This document shows positions 1 through 10,660 of a stretch of DNA of 32,596 nucleotides, piece after piece. The stretch is from Balamuthia mandrillaris (taxonomy: Eukaryota > Discosea > Longamoebia > Balamuthiidae): contig JAVKOQ010000496.1 of NCBI GenBank assembly GCA_031835245.1, forward strand, positions 1-32,596, read 5' to 3'. Every line of letters begins with the position of its first letter. Position 1 is the stretch's first letter. The notes beneath the pieces were generated by a model that had not been told where the DNA came from, did no database searches, and worked only from the letters and a program-made list of their open reading frames with translations. Both the position numbers and the translations under genes were made by a program.

Positions 1-397
1 CCGTCTGCCACCGCCACATGTATTACGAGTTTGCCCTTTCCCCTTTCAGCCTAGAGTTCTCAGCCCGCGCAAGTTTGCCATGTTTGCCCAGTAAAAACAA
101 TCGCTAACGCCGCCACCAGCAGTAGCAATAACCAACACTAACCTTAACTTATTTATATGTTCTTCTGTTCAGATTGAACTTCCTTCTTCCAACAACGAAC
201 AACAGAACAACAACAAACTATTCAATACCCTTTCTCTCTCTCCCTCTCACTATAGAGACAAACAACAAGCAGAGTTTTGGAGTTTTGTTTTTATGCGTCA
301 AAAAATAGGTTTAAAGCGAGACCAGAAGGAGCAAGGAAAGGCGCTGAAGGTTGAACAGAAGGAAAGAGCCATCGTCATCATGGAAGTGGCATTGGCT
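1..397. other. 3' flank of the elongase gene, no gene seen
   Basis: This stretch lies downstream of the minus-strand elongase stop codon and presumably holds its 3' UTR. Codons that look open on the plus strand run antisense to the elongase and carry no recognisable domain. I see no RNA gene, no repeat beyond short CT-rich patches near 230-250, and no second gene. Confidence 0.5.
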
Positions 398-1370
398 TTA
401 TTCCTCCTTTTTGGTTCTGGAGGCCTGGCCGGGCTTGCCAGCAGCGGTGGTGGGTCTCTTTTCGGCGGCGCCGAACCTCTTCAGGTAGAAGCTCAAGAAC
501 AGGTAGAAATAGCTGCCATAGAGAGCAACGGAGGAGAGGATGACAATCTGGTGGACGTAAGGACCACCTCCCTGAAGAGGGCAGGGCAAGCCGGACAGGT
601 AGAAGTAAGCCCAGGCGCCAGAGGTGAACAGGCCGACCACCATTTGGGAGAGCTGGAGGATGGTCACGTACTGGCCCCACCACGGCCTCTGTCCGATGGC
701 CGCCAGGAAGTAGTAGAAGTACATGATGGTGTGAACAAAGGCGTTGACGATGCCAAACACCATTCCTGCGGGCAGGCCAATGATCACTCTGCATTACATG
801 CGGAGAGAGAGAGAGAGAGAGAGAGAGAGTGAGAGTGAGTGAGAGTGAGTGAGGGTTAGCCAAAGAAATGGAAGGGCAAGGGAAAAGGGGGAAAGGCAAT
901 ATAACATACCCGAACCAGGTGTAGAGGAGAACGGTGGTGTGGTGGTACCAGTGCAAGAAGTTAACGGGGCGCTTACGGATAACAAGGAAGACGGTGTCAA
1001 TGAGCTCAAAGTACTTGGAGTAGGCAAACAGCATGGCGCAGAACATATTGACGCCGTACAAAAGAGGACCAGGCACGCAGACCAAAGAGTAGATGCTGTA
1101 GCCGGAAGCGGCGAATTGAGCCCAAACGGGTCTTCCCCAGAAAACGAACAAAAGGCCGCTGAAAACGCTCAGGAAGAGGTTCCAGGCGGCAAGAAGGAAC
1201 TTGACGGAGGCCTCCTTCTTGATCAAGGGAGGCACCAAAAACACGAACAGCACGTAGAGCACGCAGGAGACCACGGGCAAAACCCATTGCCACGGCTGAT
1301 CGTGCATGATCGGGATGCGTGTTCCGTCAAAATTGTTGACATAGTGCAAAAATCCTTCCACTTGCTCCAT
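398..1370 (-). CDS. ELO family very-long-chain fatty acid elongase
   Basis: Two exons (1370-910 and 788-398) encode 283 residues. The protein should be the 3-ketoacyl-CoA synthase of ER fatty-acid elongation, condensing acyl-CoA with malonyl-CoA. Visible support: the ELO histidine box HWYHH at residues 140-144, the preceding KYFELIDTVF block at 119-128, the NAFVHTIMYFYY block near 170-180, several hydrophobic helices, and a C-terminal KKEE that fits a dilysine ER-retrieval signal. Length is typical for ELO proteins. The single 121-bp intron starts GTATGT and ends TGCAG, and holds a CT microsatellite (sense strand) just upstream of the acceptor. The start is the first ATG and places the usual short luminal N terminus. 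Substrate chain length cannot be read from sequence. Confidence 0.93.
791..850. repeat. (GA)n microsatellite in elongase intron
   Basis: A run of GA units followed by GTGA-type imperfect units lies within the elongase intron. On the transcribed strand it reads (TC)n and sits directly upstream of the splice acceptor, so it may double as the polypyrimidine tract. Confidence 0.85.
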
Positions 1371-1854
1371 CTTTCCCGTGTTTTAACTTCTTTTCCTTTT
1401 CGCTCCGGCTTTAACCCTTTATACTCCGACAGAAAAAATAAATAAATAAATTGTTTCAAAAAATAAATAAAAGGGTCTCTCTTGACACACCACCGCTATG
1501 CCCCCCCTTTGTTTGTTGTTGACCTGTCAGTACCACAAAAAAAAAAAAAACAAAATGAGCACGGAAGTCCGTTTGGGTACCGTGCAGCTCTTAGCGTCAA
1601 TTCTTTCTTGGCCGGTAATCATGAAATTTCATTACCTTAAACAGTTGTTACTTTCCAAAAATAGATTAATTGCAGTTCATGTTTTCTAATTAAGGCCAAT
1701 TCTGCCGGGGAATTAGGGAAATAAAAAAAAAGGGGAGAAGAAAGAAAGAAAGAAGAAGGGAGGAGGGGAAGTGCAAGCAAATGTGAAAATAAGTTTAGAG
1801 GATAATACACAGTCACAGTTGCATTCGATGGTTTAAGTGAGGAGACGTGTTGTT
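1371..1854. other. Intergenic: elongase promoter side and MICU1 3' flank
   Basis: This 484-bp gap lies between the elongase start codon and the MICU1 stop, both on the minus strand. It holds an AT-rich patch with repeated AATAAATA near 1435-1470, a poly-A run near 1537, and purine-rich sequence near 1725-1770. No convincing coding region or RNA gene was seen. The elongase promoter should lie at its low-coordinate end. Confidence 0.5.
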
Positions 1855-3973
1855 TCACTCCTGGTGAAGGAAGCTCTTACGGAAACACTTGTTCGCGCAA
1901 CCGACAAAGCGGGCAAAGCCGATGTCCCGGTAATGGGACATGCCGCGTGAGGCACGTTTCTTCATGACAGCAATCAACTCGTCAGAGTCCAGCTTGCCGT
2001 CACCATCCCTGTCGAACACGTGGAAGATGATGTCCACCTGAAGGTCGGTCAGGGTGACGCCGGCGATCTTGGAGACGGCTCGCTTGAAGTCGGCCTTGCC
2101 CAGGCTCTTGTCAGCGGTGTAGAGCTTGACGGCGAGGGCGATCTCGTCAAACTTGTCCAGGGCTTTGTTGAAGCGGATGAACTCCTGTTTGCTTATCTTT
2201 TGATCGTCTTTGTAGGGAAGGCTCTCCACTCTCTTCAGGTAAAGAGGGACGTGCTTTGGGTGGCCATAACCCACCACTGACATCGCAAAGTTGCGCGGTG
2301 ACATGTATTCTGTTTTTCCCAGAAGCGACAAAAAAAAAAGGTGAGATAACAAAAACAACATAGACAAGAGAGATGAGGAAAAGAAGAGAGAGAGCAAAGG
2401 ACAAAGACAGAGAACAAAGAACAGAGAGAAAGCTTACCAGAGCCTTTGTTTGCGTAACGCTGAAACTCCAGATCCATAACACCTAACAACATTACATGAG
2501 ATTTGTAAGTGTCTGCAAGAAGAACAAAAAGAAAATAGAAAAGCAAAAACAGCGCATATGGTAAGAACGTACCTTCGCGAACACTTCTCATGAAATGAAC
2601 AAAATGATCAAAAGAGATGGACTTGGAGCCGTCTTCACCAAAGAAGTAGGCAAACAGACCAGCTGAAGCAACCGCTTTGCTCTCTGCCCGTTGCTTCTGC
2701 GTGAAAGGAGACTCCTCTCTACAATTGTAGTTGGTCAGCTTTTATTATAATAATAATAATGCCTTTAATATGAAGATGAAAGCAAACCTGAGAACATGCA
2801 TTACATGTTGAAATTCTTCTTTACTAAGGGTACCATCTCCGTCCAAATCAAACATGTGAAAAGCAGCAACAAAGTGTTTCTCAGGAATGGAGAGCAGTGT
2901 TGTGAAGAACATGTACTCTCCAAATGAGATAAGTTTGTCCTTTTTTTTAAAAAAAAAAGATAAGAAAGAGGAGAAGAAAGCAGAAGCAAAGAGAGGGACA
3001 GAAAAAGGGAGAGAGAGTGAGTGAGTGCGAGACAAACAAAAGAAATGAGCTTGAAAGCTCAACACAACACATAAGCAACATAACCAACCTCATCTAGATC
3101 AGCCAACTGGATAAACTCAGGGACAGAAGTGATGGGAGTGTGTTCTGCGCGGGGTCTGTAGTCATAGGGAAGGATGGCATTGCAAAAATCTTCAAGGGTC
3201 ATGTAATACTCTCCATCGCTCTTCTTCACGGTGGCGAAGGTAGAGAATATCTTTTCAGGGCTGCTCCACTCCCTGATGCGGTTACCGTAGTTGCCTGCTA
3301 CCTTTTCTCTCCAATCCACTTTCTGAAACACGAAAACAAATCAAATGAAAAGACCGCTACCATAAACAGGTGCACACCACAGAGGAAACCAAGCTGAACG
3401 AGAGAGAGAGAGAGAGAGAAAGAGAAAGAGAAAGAGAATATAGAGAAAGAGAACACAAAAAAGAAAGCGAGTAGAAAAAGAAATACAAACCTTCTCGTCA
3501 GCTTGCACTGTGTTGGTGGCAACCATTGCGGCGCCTAACAGAGAGACAGCACCAGCCACTGCCCACAGCTTTTGGTTGTCCTTACTGTCATTGATAACCC
3601 TGTTTCGTAGTGGAAAAAGATGATCAGATTATACAAAGAGAACAACACTCTCTCTCTCTCTCTCTCTCTCTCGAAGCAAAGAAAGAGAGCGACAAAAAGA
3701 AAAAACAAAAAAGCATACCTTGATGCTGGTTGGATGGCGTAAAAGCGAGCGGAGGAGGGCGACGAAGAGAAAGCGTAGCGGTTGCTGGCACCAGCAAAGG
3801 CTGTCCGAGAGACAAGACTCCTTCCAAGGTAAGAAGAAGCGACACCGCTCCTTCCCGTCGTCAACTTTGTGAAAGCAGGAGGACAGAGCGCAGCAAAACA
3901 AGATTATTGGACCATTGTTTCTTTTTGCCAATAAACCCAAAGAACTACATACCATGGAACAACCCTTCCTCAT
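1855..3973 (-). CDS. MICU1: MICU1-like mitochondrial calcium uptake regulator (EF-hand)
   Basis: Eight exons (3973-3953, 3864-3719, 3599-3491, 3322-3089, 2939-2805, 2738-2573, 2482-2438, 2309-1855) join in frame to 436 residues, near the size of animal MICU1 (476). The protein is the Ca2+-sensing gatekeeper of the mitochondrial uniporter in the intermembrane space. Visible: a basic, Ser/Ala-rich N-terminal presequence, a hydrophobic segment at about 67-83, the MICU signature NRIREWSSPEKIFSTFATVK, two canonical EF-hand loops (DLDGDGTLSKEE at 201-212, DRDGDGKLDSDE at 385-396), and a C-terminal helix with Cys where MICU1 has its inter-subunit Cys. Both loops retain all Ca2+ ligands. The first exon is only 21 nt and is the least certain join; the exon 5 donor (GTAATG) was chosen for frame. 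It faces MCU head to head. A MICU2/3-type paralogue is possible but fits less well. Confidence 0.92.
3398..3434. repeat. (GA)n microsatellite in MICU1 intron 3
   Basis: GA units followed by GAAA units fill the middle of the third MICU1 intron; on the transcribed strand the tract is pyrimidine rich. Confidence 0.8.
3647..3673. repeat. (CT)n microsatellite in MICU1 intron 2
   Basis: A near-perfect CT run lies in the second MICU1 intron. Here the transcribed strand reads (GA)n, opposite in sense to the other intronic microsatellites in the window. Confidence 0.8.
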
Positions 3974-4506
3974 TTTTTCTCGGTGATGAATTTACAACAA
4001 AAAGAAGAATCTTTAAAGCGCGGAGAAGGACGCAAGGAGGAGTAGCAGGACCACAACAAAAACCAAGAAGCAAAACTACCCAAGCAAAAAATATCCCTTC
4101 GACGTTACGCGAACTTCTTTTTGTGCAACTTTTCTGTATTAGATCATCGATCTGAAGATTACCGAATCAAATATCATATATCAACCAATCAACCAATAGT
4201 TTATCATATAGGCTAAACTCCGGTTACCATAAGAAGAACACAAAATGGAGGAAGCAAAAAAAATAATAATTTTTTCAGTGGCAACAGACACAAAAACAAT
4301 AACCGAAAACATTTCTCTCCTCTCTCCCGCTTTCTCGCTCCCTCGCAACCACGTTTGTTTTTTTGTCGCTTCGCGGTATGTGCCTCTCTCTTCTTCTTGT
4401 TTTTCGCCTTTCATTCTCCCTCGAAACGCGTTTCTAACCGTGGTTTTACGGGTTGGGTCTTTGTTGGGCTTGGTTTTACAGTCGTGGGACTACGTAACAC
4501 AACCAC
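3974..4506. promoter_or_regulatory. Shared divergent promoter region of MICU1 and MCU
   Basis: This 533-bp gap separates the MICU1 start (minus) from the MCU start (plus), so the promoters of both genes must lie within or near it. I see AT-rich sequence near 4160-4280 and a CT-rich block at about 4313-4350 before the MCU start. No specific factor site can be named from inspection. No RNA gene was seen. Confidence 0.6.
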
Positions 4507-5736
4507 ATGATGTTCAAATCTACCGCTGCTCGTGCTCCTTCCTTTGCGTCGCCTGCTCCCCTGCTCGCCTCAGCAGCAGCTCGCAGGTTTGCCTCCACGT
4601 CGGCCTTCAACAAACACGCTTTCTTGGTGGCTCGCCCCACCGCGTTTGCTGCTTCTGCCGGCCCTACCTTCCAACGACGCTCCAGATTTTCTTCTTCTTT
4701 CTCCTCTTGTTTTTCGAACCCCATTCTGTCCAGCGCTCAACATTTTAGCACACAATCTTCCAACGAGAGCGGTACATACCTTTCGTTCTCGTTTTCTGTG
4801 CTTTAGGTGTTCTCGTTTCTTTGTGTCGGTCTTATTGGAGTTGCCTATCCATCTCGTGTTCTTTGTCATACTTTTCTTTGTTGTGTTACGTTGCTTGTCG
4901 TTTCTTTCTGCTTTCTTTGCTTTTTTTGGTTGGGTTCTTGTGTATATCGACGCTTTCCTCATCTCTGAAACACATGCAATGGCACACACGCAACAGAGGT
5001 GCAACCAGTATTGGCAGAGTTGCTCCAGAAAGCTCAGTACCGGCAAATAGCCAATGAGCTGGAACAGGACTCGAGGGTGAAGCTGCCATTGTCCGACTAC
5101 CATGCCCTCTGCAAGAAGCACGGCCTGTCCGAGCGCGAGGCCAACGAGCTGCTCTCCGCCCTCCATAAGACGGGCAGGTTCCTTCACTACGCCCATTCCC
5201 GCGAGCTCAGTTCCTTTGTAATCCTGAAGCCGGAGGAGTTAACTCGCACTTTCGCCAAGCTGCTGGACACGCAGGGCCAATTCTCCCAGGCCTTTGTGCA
5301 ACAGACTCAAAAGGAGCTGGAGGAGCTGGAGCAGCAGCTGCAGCCGATGAACGAGCAGGTGCAGGAGCTGCAGAGGAAAGCCAAGAAACGAGCTGACTTT
5401 TGGATGGGCACCAGCATGGCCTGGTTGGTATTGCAAGGAGCCCTTGTGGCTCGTCTTACTTGGTGGGAGCTGTCCTGGGACATCATGGAGCCCATCACCT
5501 ACATGATCACTTTCACTACCATTACTGGCGGTCTCGCCTACTTTATCGCCACCAAGACCGAATACACCTATGAGGCCTTGCGAGAAACCCTCACCAGACG
5601 AAGGCTTGAGAAGTTGACGAGGAGACACGGCTTTGACCAAGATCGATTCAACAAGCTTCAGCAACAAATTGAAGAAAAGCGACAAGCCTTGAAAGCTCCT
5701 GAGCTGAGCCTTCTTCACCCACCTGCTCAGCAATGA
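4507..5736 (+). CDS. MCU: Mitochondrial calcium uniporter pore subunit (MCU)
   Basis: Two exons (4507-4771 and 4997-5736) join in frame to 334 residues. MCU forms the tetrameric Ca2+ channel of the inner mitochondrial membrane. Visible: an N-terminal presequence rich in Ser, Ala and Arg; a matrix N-domain; a coiled coil rich in Glu, Gln and Leu (about residues 185-220); transmembrane helix 1; the selectivity-filter motif WDIMEP with DIME at 250-253; transmembrane helix 2 (ITYMITFTTITGGLAYF); and a second coiled-coil tail. Both acidic filter residues are kept. The 225-bp intron starts GTACAT and ends CAACAG. An alternative start is the adjacent second Met codon. No EMRE-like partner is in this window. 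Confidence 0.96.
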
Positions 5737-5843
5737 GTGCGTGACTGTGACCGTGTTTATTTTGTTGGCTGTGTGGTGTTTGGTTGATGTATTCTTTACT
5801 TTTCTTCATTGAGTAGACTTTAAAACAAAAAAATGAAGTCATC

Positions 5844-6914
5844 CTAGGCAAAGTAGCCAATGGTGAACAGGAGGACAACAATGCTCAAAGAAGAAGCTGA
5901 CCAGAAAAGCCCGGTCAGGTGAGATGCAGGACACAAGTCCACATCCCCTCCCTCTCCTGTGTCAAAGGTGATGTGGCATGACTGGCAGTGAGGGTCACCA
6001 CGCAGCTCGCTGCTGGAGTCGATCTGAACGCTGCCTGATGTGCAGTAGATGCTGTTTGAGTTCTGCTCGTCATCTACAACGCTGTCCTCCAGCACCTTCA
6101 AGTTGGCCGATTGCAAATAGACCGCTCCTCTGTTTTGTTATCATTTTTTTTTTGAGAAAGGATGAATGGCAACGAAGGGTGAGGGGATACGATACCCATC
6201 AAAGGATGCTTTGCTACCGCTGATATGAACCCCGTGCAGCTCCACGCTGTTGGAGAGGATGTTCAAAGCACCGCCATAGCCGCCCTTCTCCTCGTCCTCG
6301 TCTTCATCGAACTCGGACTGAGCCTCGTTGTTCTCCATTACAACGTCCCTCAACACTGTGAATGTATCTCGAAGGAGGAACGCTCCGCCACCTCCTCTTC
6401 CTCTTTCATCAACAACCGCACCGGTCCGAATGCAGTTCTTGATGGTGAGACCTTCGATCGTTATAGCAGAGGAGAAGATGAAGAAGGCAGGTCCCTCTTC
6501 CTCGCAGTTAATAACTGTTGAAGCAGAACCATTCGTCGATCTTTGTGGGAGAATAGATTTTTTTTTAAAAAATGATGGTTACCAAAAGGAAGAAGGAAAA
6601 AACTTCAAACCTGATGGTGAGGGAGACAGAAGAGATGGTAAGATCGCGGTTCATGCTCCCGGTGTAAGTCCCTGAGCGAACTAGGATCTCTCCCTGAGGA
6701 CGGTTCTCAAGGGCCTCCTTCAACGAAGGAAAGGGTTTGGTTTCGCTGCCATCGCACGAGGGCCCACAACCGCTCTGGCTATCGACCCACACTGTGCGTT
6801 AACGTTTGTTAGGCCGTCAGTGACTTAAAGCGCACGCAAAGCTGTAAAACCTTGAGCCAGAAGAGGGCTGACCAGCAACCCCACAAAGAAAATCAATTGA
6901 TACGCTGCAGCCAT
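5844..6914 (-). CDS. Secreted beta-helix (pectin-lyase-fold) surface protein with hydrophobic C-terminal tail
   Basis: Four exons (6914-6851, 6791-6611, 6540-6196, 6129-5844) join in frame to 291 residues. A signal peptide (about residues 1-20, MAAAYQLIFF then a Leu/Val core) is followed by VWVDSQSGCG, a GSETKPFPSLKEAL block and repeated strands of the form ITIEGLTIKNC and VELHGVHIS, typical of right-handed parallel beta-helix proteins. GGAF/GGAL turns and Asn ladders support this. The chain ends in a hydrophobic stretch (LFWSASSLSIVVLLF) with almost nothing after it, fitting a GPI-anchor signal or a tail anchor. So the protein is probably secreted or cell-surface bound. No catalytic site could be identified, so no enzymatic role is claimed. 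A TATATAAG sequence at 7043-7050 lies about 130 bp upstream of the ATG. Confidence 0.8.
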
Positions 6915-7345
6915 ACTTTTCAGTTTCTTGCCTGTTAAAACAAAAAAAACCAGCAGAAAAAACTTGTAGTCTTCCCGATTAATCGGCTGAAAAGAAATGA
7001 AAGGGAAAAAAGGGCAACAAAATAGTCCCGGCGCTTCCCTGCTATATAAGCGGTGAATTTTACTGTCGACAAGGACCCCCGCAAAACCAAACCATTGCGC
7101 GGTTGGCAATCAATGAAATTGGTTTGATTTTAATAATAAAACACTAATTAATTAATTTAATAATCTTCCGTGGTGATGTAAGATGCCGTAGTTTGGTTCT
7201 GCCGCAGATCTAAGACGATCTGCTTTCTTTTACGAAAAGATTGTAGAAAACCTTCGCAGCTTCTTCAATGCGGTTTTTGTTAACAAAATGGATTGCACCA
7301 AACAAGAACTCGCAACTAAGAGGGCATCCACTGCCTGATTCAGCA
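6915..7345. other. Intergenic with possible TATA element
   Basis: This 431-bp gap lies between the start of the beta-helix gene and the stop of the phosphatase-like gene, both on the minus strand. It contains a TATATAAG-like element at 7043-7050, correctly placed upstream of the beta-helix gene, and an AT-rich block at 7125-7165 that probably belongs to the 3' flank of the phosphatase-like gene. No gene seen. Confidence 0.45.
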
Positions 7346-8775
7346 TCACTTGCGGAATGATTGGACGTCGGCTAACAGCTTGCCTTTCTCAGTATCACCA
7401 GCACGAGAAGGAGCAGCAGAGTTGGTTGGTGTGCAAGCTTTGTTGTCGAGGCAGTTCAACCAGGTCATACCTTCTTCCTCCCTCAAGTACATGCAATACC
7501 TGGTATTTGTGTTGTTAGGCACGAAGGCGACATCTTTCTCCTCAACAAAACACATGAAAAACAAGGAACAAACCATTGCATAGCCAAATAGTTTGGACAT
7601 TCTGCAAACATAAATGTGTCAGCACCAAAAGAAAGCGAATAAAAAAAATGAAAGAGAAGAAGTCATAGCAGAAGAAACAAACCCATCGGTCTCTCAGCAA
7701 AGTTGGTATTGAGCGCATTAGTTTCTTCCCAAGTTTTGTTCTGCCATTTCATGTAGTAAGAGCCAAACAGTTCTCCAGTTCGGTCGCTGTCCATACGTAA
7801 GTTTCCAATTTGTTAATAGAATCAGAATAAAATGTGGGCAGAATGATAAGCAGTACCATCCACAGTCGCAATGAGCATAGATGACGGCTGGCATTCCGAC
7901 TTTGATCGTCAAAAAAAATCAGATGAGCGACGAAAAGAGGGTGAGAGGTAGAGAGAAGAAGGGATAGGTTCAGTACAAGAAGTGGCCAAAAGCGCCCTCA
8001 ACGTTTGCATTCGTTGAATGATGTCGTCGCCCTAGTTTGTTATTTTTTTAAGTAACCAAAAAAAAAAAAAGGTTTGCAACAAGAAAACAACACAAAGAAA
8101 AGCGAACCATCCATTGAGGGAAAGATTTCATGAGGTAGTTCTTGAAGCTAGGGGTGAAGTAGGGCGTAGATATGTTGTTTGTGGTACCGAGCGTCTGCCA
8201 AAACAAGAACAATCCTTTGGAGGGGTTGGCTTCGAAGAACTCGTACTCGGACATGACGTGGTGACTGTCGTCCGTGTCTTTGTTGTCGTTTTCAATGTTT
8301 TCCAAACTGGTCATTTTTGGAGGGTGAAAAAGGATTACTTCTGCAATACAGGGAAGAGGGAAGAGGGAAGAGGGGAAGAGGGGAAGAGAAAAAGGCTCAC
8401 TTGATGTCAATCAAAAAGAAGGGTTGAGGAAGATCGACGTTATCTCTTTTGGCAGCAGCAAGAATCCCCCTAACAAGGGCGTTGTAGTCAAACTGGCTGT
8501 CGTCGATGACGTCCGGGTTACCTCCTCGAACCAACCAGCTACACACAAAGTGCAGATCAAAGTTAGGAGGAAAAAAGGCACAAACAAAGCGGAGAGACAG
8601 AGAGAAGAAGTGATTACTTTTTGACAGTAGAAGATTTGTCAACAAAGTGTATGTGGGGCACTTCTCCGTCCTTAACGCCTGCACATCTTCCAGCTTTGGC
8701 ATGGGCAGTGCCCACCACAAGGGCCAAAAGGGCCACTGCGCAAACTGCTCCCACAACGAACGAACGTGTCTTCAT
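7346..8775 (-). CDS. Secreted protein-tyrosine-phosphatase-like enzyme (HCX5R)
   Basis: Eight exons (8775-8618, 8538-8401, 8306-8108, 8031-7977, 7899-7857, 7786-7683, 7601-7574, 7499-7346) join in frame to 292 residues. An N-terminal signal peptide (MKTRSFVVGAVCAVALLALV, ending near THA) marks it as secreted. A NWLVRGGNP block near residue 53 matches the RGG.P entry of PTP-fold phosphatases. The active-site loop HCDCGCDRTGE sits at 193-203, with nucleophile Cys194 and Arg200 (HCX5R). It is assembled only by splicing, since an intron splits the loop after the second Gly-x base. Downstream come SYYMKWQN and LAMQWYCMYL. The loop carries two extra cysteines. Substrate (phosphotyrosine, phosphoinositide or other) is not predictable. 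The acceptor of exon 3 was chosen by frame. It diverges from the BCAT gene. Confidence 0.8.
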
Positions 8776-9090
8776 TTTGTTTGTTTGTTTTTTTGGTGGT
8801 CTGCCCCCAGGAGGAGAAGAAAAACAAGTGACAAAAAACAAAAAGACAAATGAAAGAGCGTCGCCCATGCCTTGTCAAACGCACCGTTGCACGTGGATGG
8901 GAGAGAGGATAAGAGAGAGGTATGTTTGGTGTTCACGTCGTCCCGAAGATACTCAGAAAAAGGAAAAAGCGTAACGAAGAACACTCCAGAGCAGCAGAAG
9001 CAGGGCAAAAATGAGGAGGGAGCGTAGTGGGTTGCTTGCTGGTGGTCCCTGGGCAAGGGGCCATGGGTTTCGCTTGCTAGAACCAACTCG
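8776..9090. promoter_or_regulatory. Shared divergent promoter region of phosphatase-like gene and BCAT
   Basis: This 315-bp gap separates two start codons on opposite strands, so both promoters must lie here. I see no TATA-like element or other nameable site. T-rich and GA-rich patches are present near 8780-8830 and 8905-8920. Confidence 0.5.
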
Positions 9091-10660
9091 ATGGCATCCT
9101 CTCAGAGGATGTTCAGCACTGCCTCTGTGGACGACCTTAAGTGCGGCACAATGAGCCTGGCCTGCCCTCTCTCCCCCTTTTTTTTTTCTAACCGTTTTTC
9201 ATCGATTTTTTTTTTCCTTCATTACAGACCACGTCTTCCTCGTGATAGCGTGAAAGGGGAGCTCTCCTTCAAGTTTACTCGCACTGATTTTATGTACGTT
9301 GCAGAGACAGGAAGAGACCAACCATGGAAAGAAGGAAAACTGCTTCCTTATGGTAATGAGTGTGCCTCTTTGCCAGCACCAGTCTTTCTTGTCCATTGGC
9401 CTCAAAACGCTAACCTCTTACAACTGCACAGGACCACTTTCGCTTGAGCCAGCAGCCACTGTTTTGAGCTATGGTCAAGGCATTTTTGAAGGTATCAAAG
9501 GTAGGGTATCATACATACAATAACATCGATCGATCTCTGCTCTCTCACCTATGTTTTGCTGTTAATATCTGTTTTTTTTTCTTTCAAAGCCTTCCGAACT
9601 GTGAAAGGAAGGGTGGTTGTGTTTAGGCCACAAGAAAATGCCAAACGCTTTGGCGAAGGAGCACAACGTTTCATGATGCCTCCTGTGCCCGAGAAGGTGT
9701 TTATGCATGCCATCGATTCCATTGTCAAAGGCAACAGTGACTACATCCCAGAGGCTACCAAGTACCTTTCTTTTCACATGTCGTTCTTCTTTCAATCCAA
9801 TCTAAAAATTGGCTTTCAACTGTAGGGGATCGCTTTACCTTCGTCCATTGCTTTTTGGCAGTGGTGGTGACCTTGGTGTTGGTCCATCCTCCGCCTATAC
9901 GTTCACCATCTATGCTTCTCCAGTTGGCAATTATTTCAAAGGTTCGTCTTGCTCCACAGACTTTTGGAAGAATGTTGCTAAGATAACGTGTCTTTTGTTG
10001 CACACAGATGGACCAAAAAAAGGAATTGAACTGTTGGCCTCAACAGATGTGCACAGGGCTGCTCCAAAAGGCTCTGGATGGGTAAAGTGCATCGGTAACT
10101 ATGCTCCCTGCTTCGCTCCCCAACAAAAGGCGAAGAAGGAGGGATTTGCCGAAGTGCTCTACCTGGACGCCAAGCACGAGAAGTACGTAGAAGAGGCCGG
10201 CGCTGCCAACGTCTTTTGCTTTACAGCAGATGGCACCCTTTACACTCCATCCCTGGAGGGTTCTATTCTGCCGGGCGTCACTCGTAAGAGCATTATACAA
10301 CTTGCTCGTGATAGAGGTTACAAGGTTTGTTGTCCTGCTCAATCTTCTTCTTTACAACAGCGAAAAATAGAAATGTTCATACAAATTTTACATACATACG
10401 TGTGTGTGCAGGTGGAGGAGAAGAGGTTGCCTATAGAAGTCATGTGCAATGCAGCGGAGGCGTTCTGCAGTGGAACGGGAGCATCCATAACCCCAATTGG
10501 TGGTATCACCTACCAGGGTAAGAGGTACGCCATCGGAGATGGAACCATCGGCAAGATCACCAAAGAGCTCTATGAGGCACTGTTGGATGTTCAGTTGGAG
10601 CGTGCTGAGGATAAGCATGGCTGGTTACACGACCCCTACGCTGCTGCCGCTTCTCGTTGA
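9091..10660 (+). CDS. BCAT: Branched-chain amino acid aminotransferase (class IV, plant-type)
   Basis: Seven exons (9091-9140, 9228-9352, 9432-9500, 9590-9761, 9826-9941, 10008-10324, 10412-10660) join in frame to 365 residues, a normal BCAT length. The PLP enzyme interconverts Leu, Ile and Val with their 2-oxo acids. Visible: the YGQGIFEGIKAFR block, FRPQENAKRF, GSLYLRPLLFGSG, the PLP-lysine region GWVKCIGNYAPC (Lys204 is the expected Schiff-base residue), LYLDAKHEKYVEEAGAANVF, LPGVTRKSI, and FCSGTGASITPIGGITYQGK near the C terminus. VKxIGNYAP and VLYLD resemble plant and bacterial BCATs more than the animal YKLGGNYGP form. The short N terminus MASSQRMFSTAS suits a mitochondrial presequence. 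Intron 1 uses a weak GTGCGG donor, the only one that keeps the frame. Confidence 0.95.

Noticed and set aside
4570-5196. 208-codon minus-strand frame opposite MCU
   Set aside because: It is an antisense shadow of MCU coding sequence and its intron, with no domain of its own.
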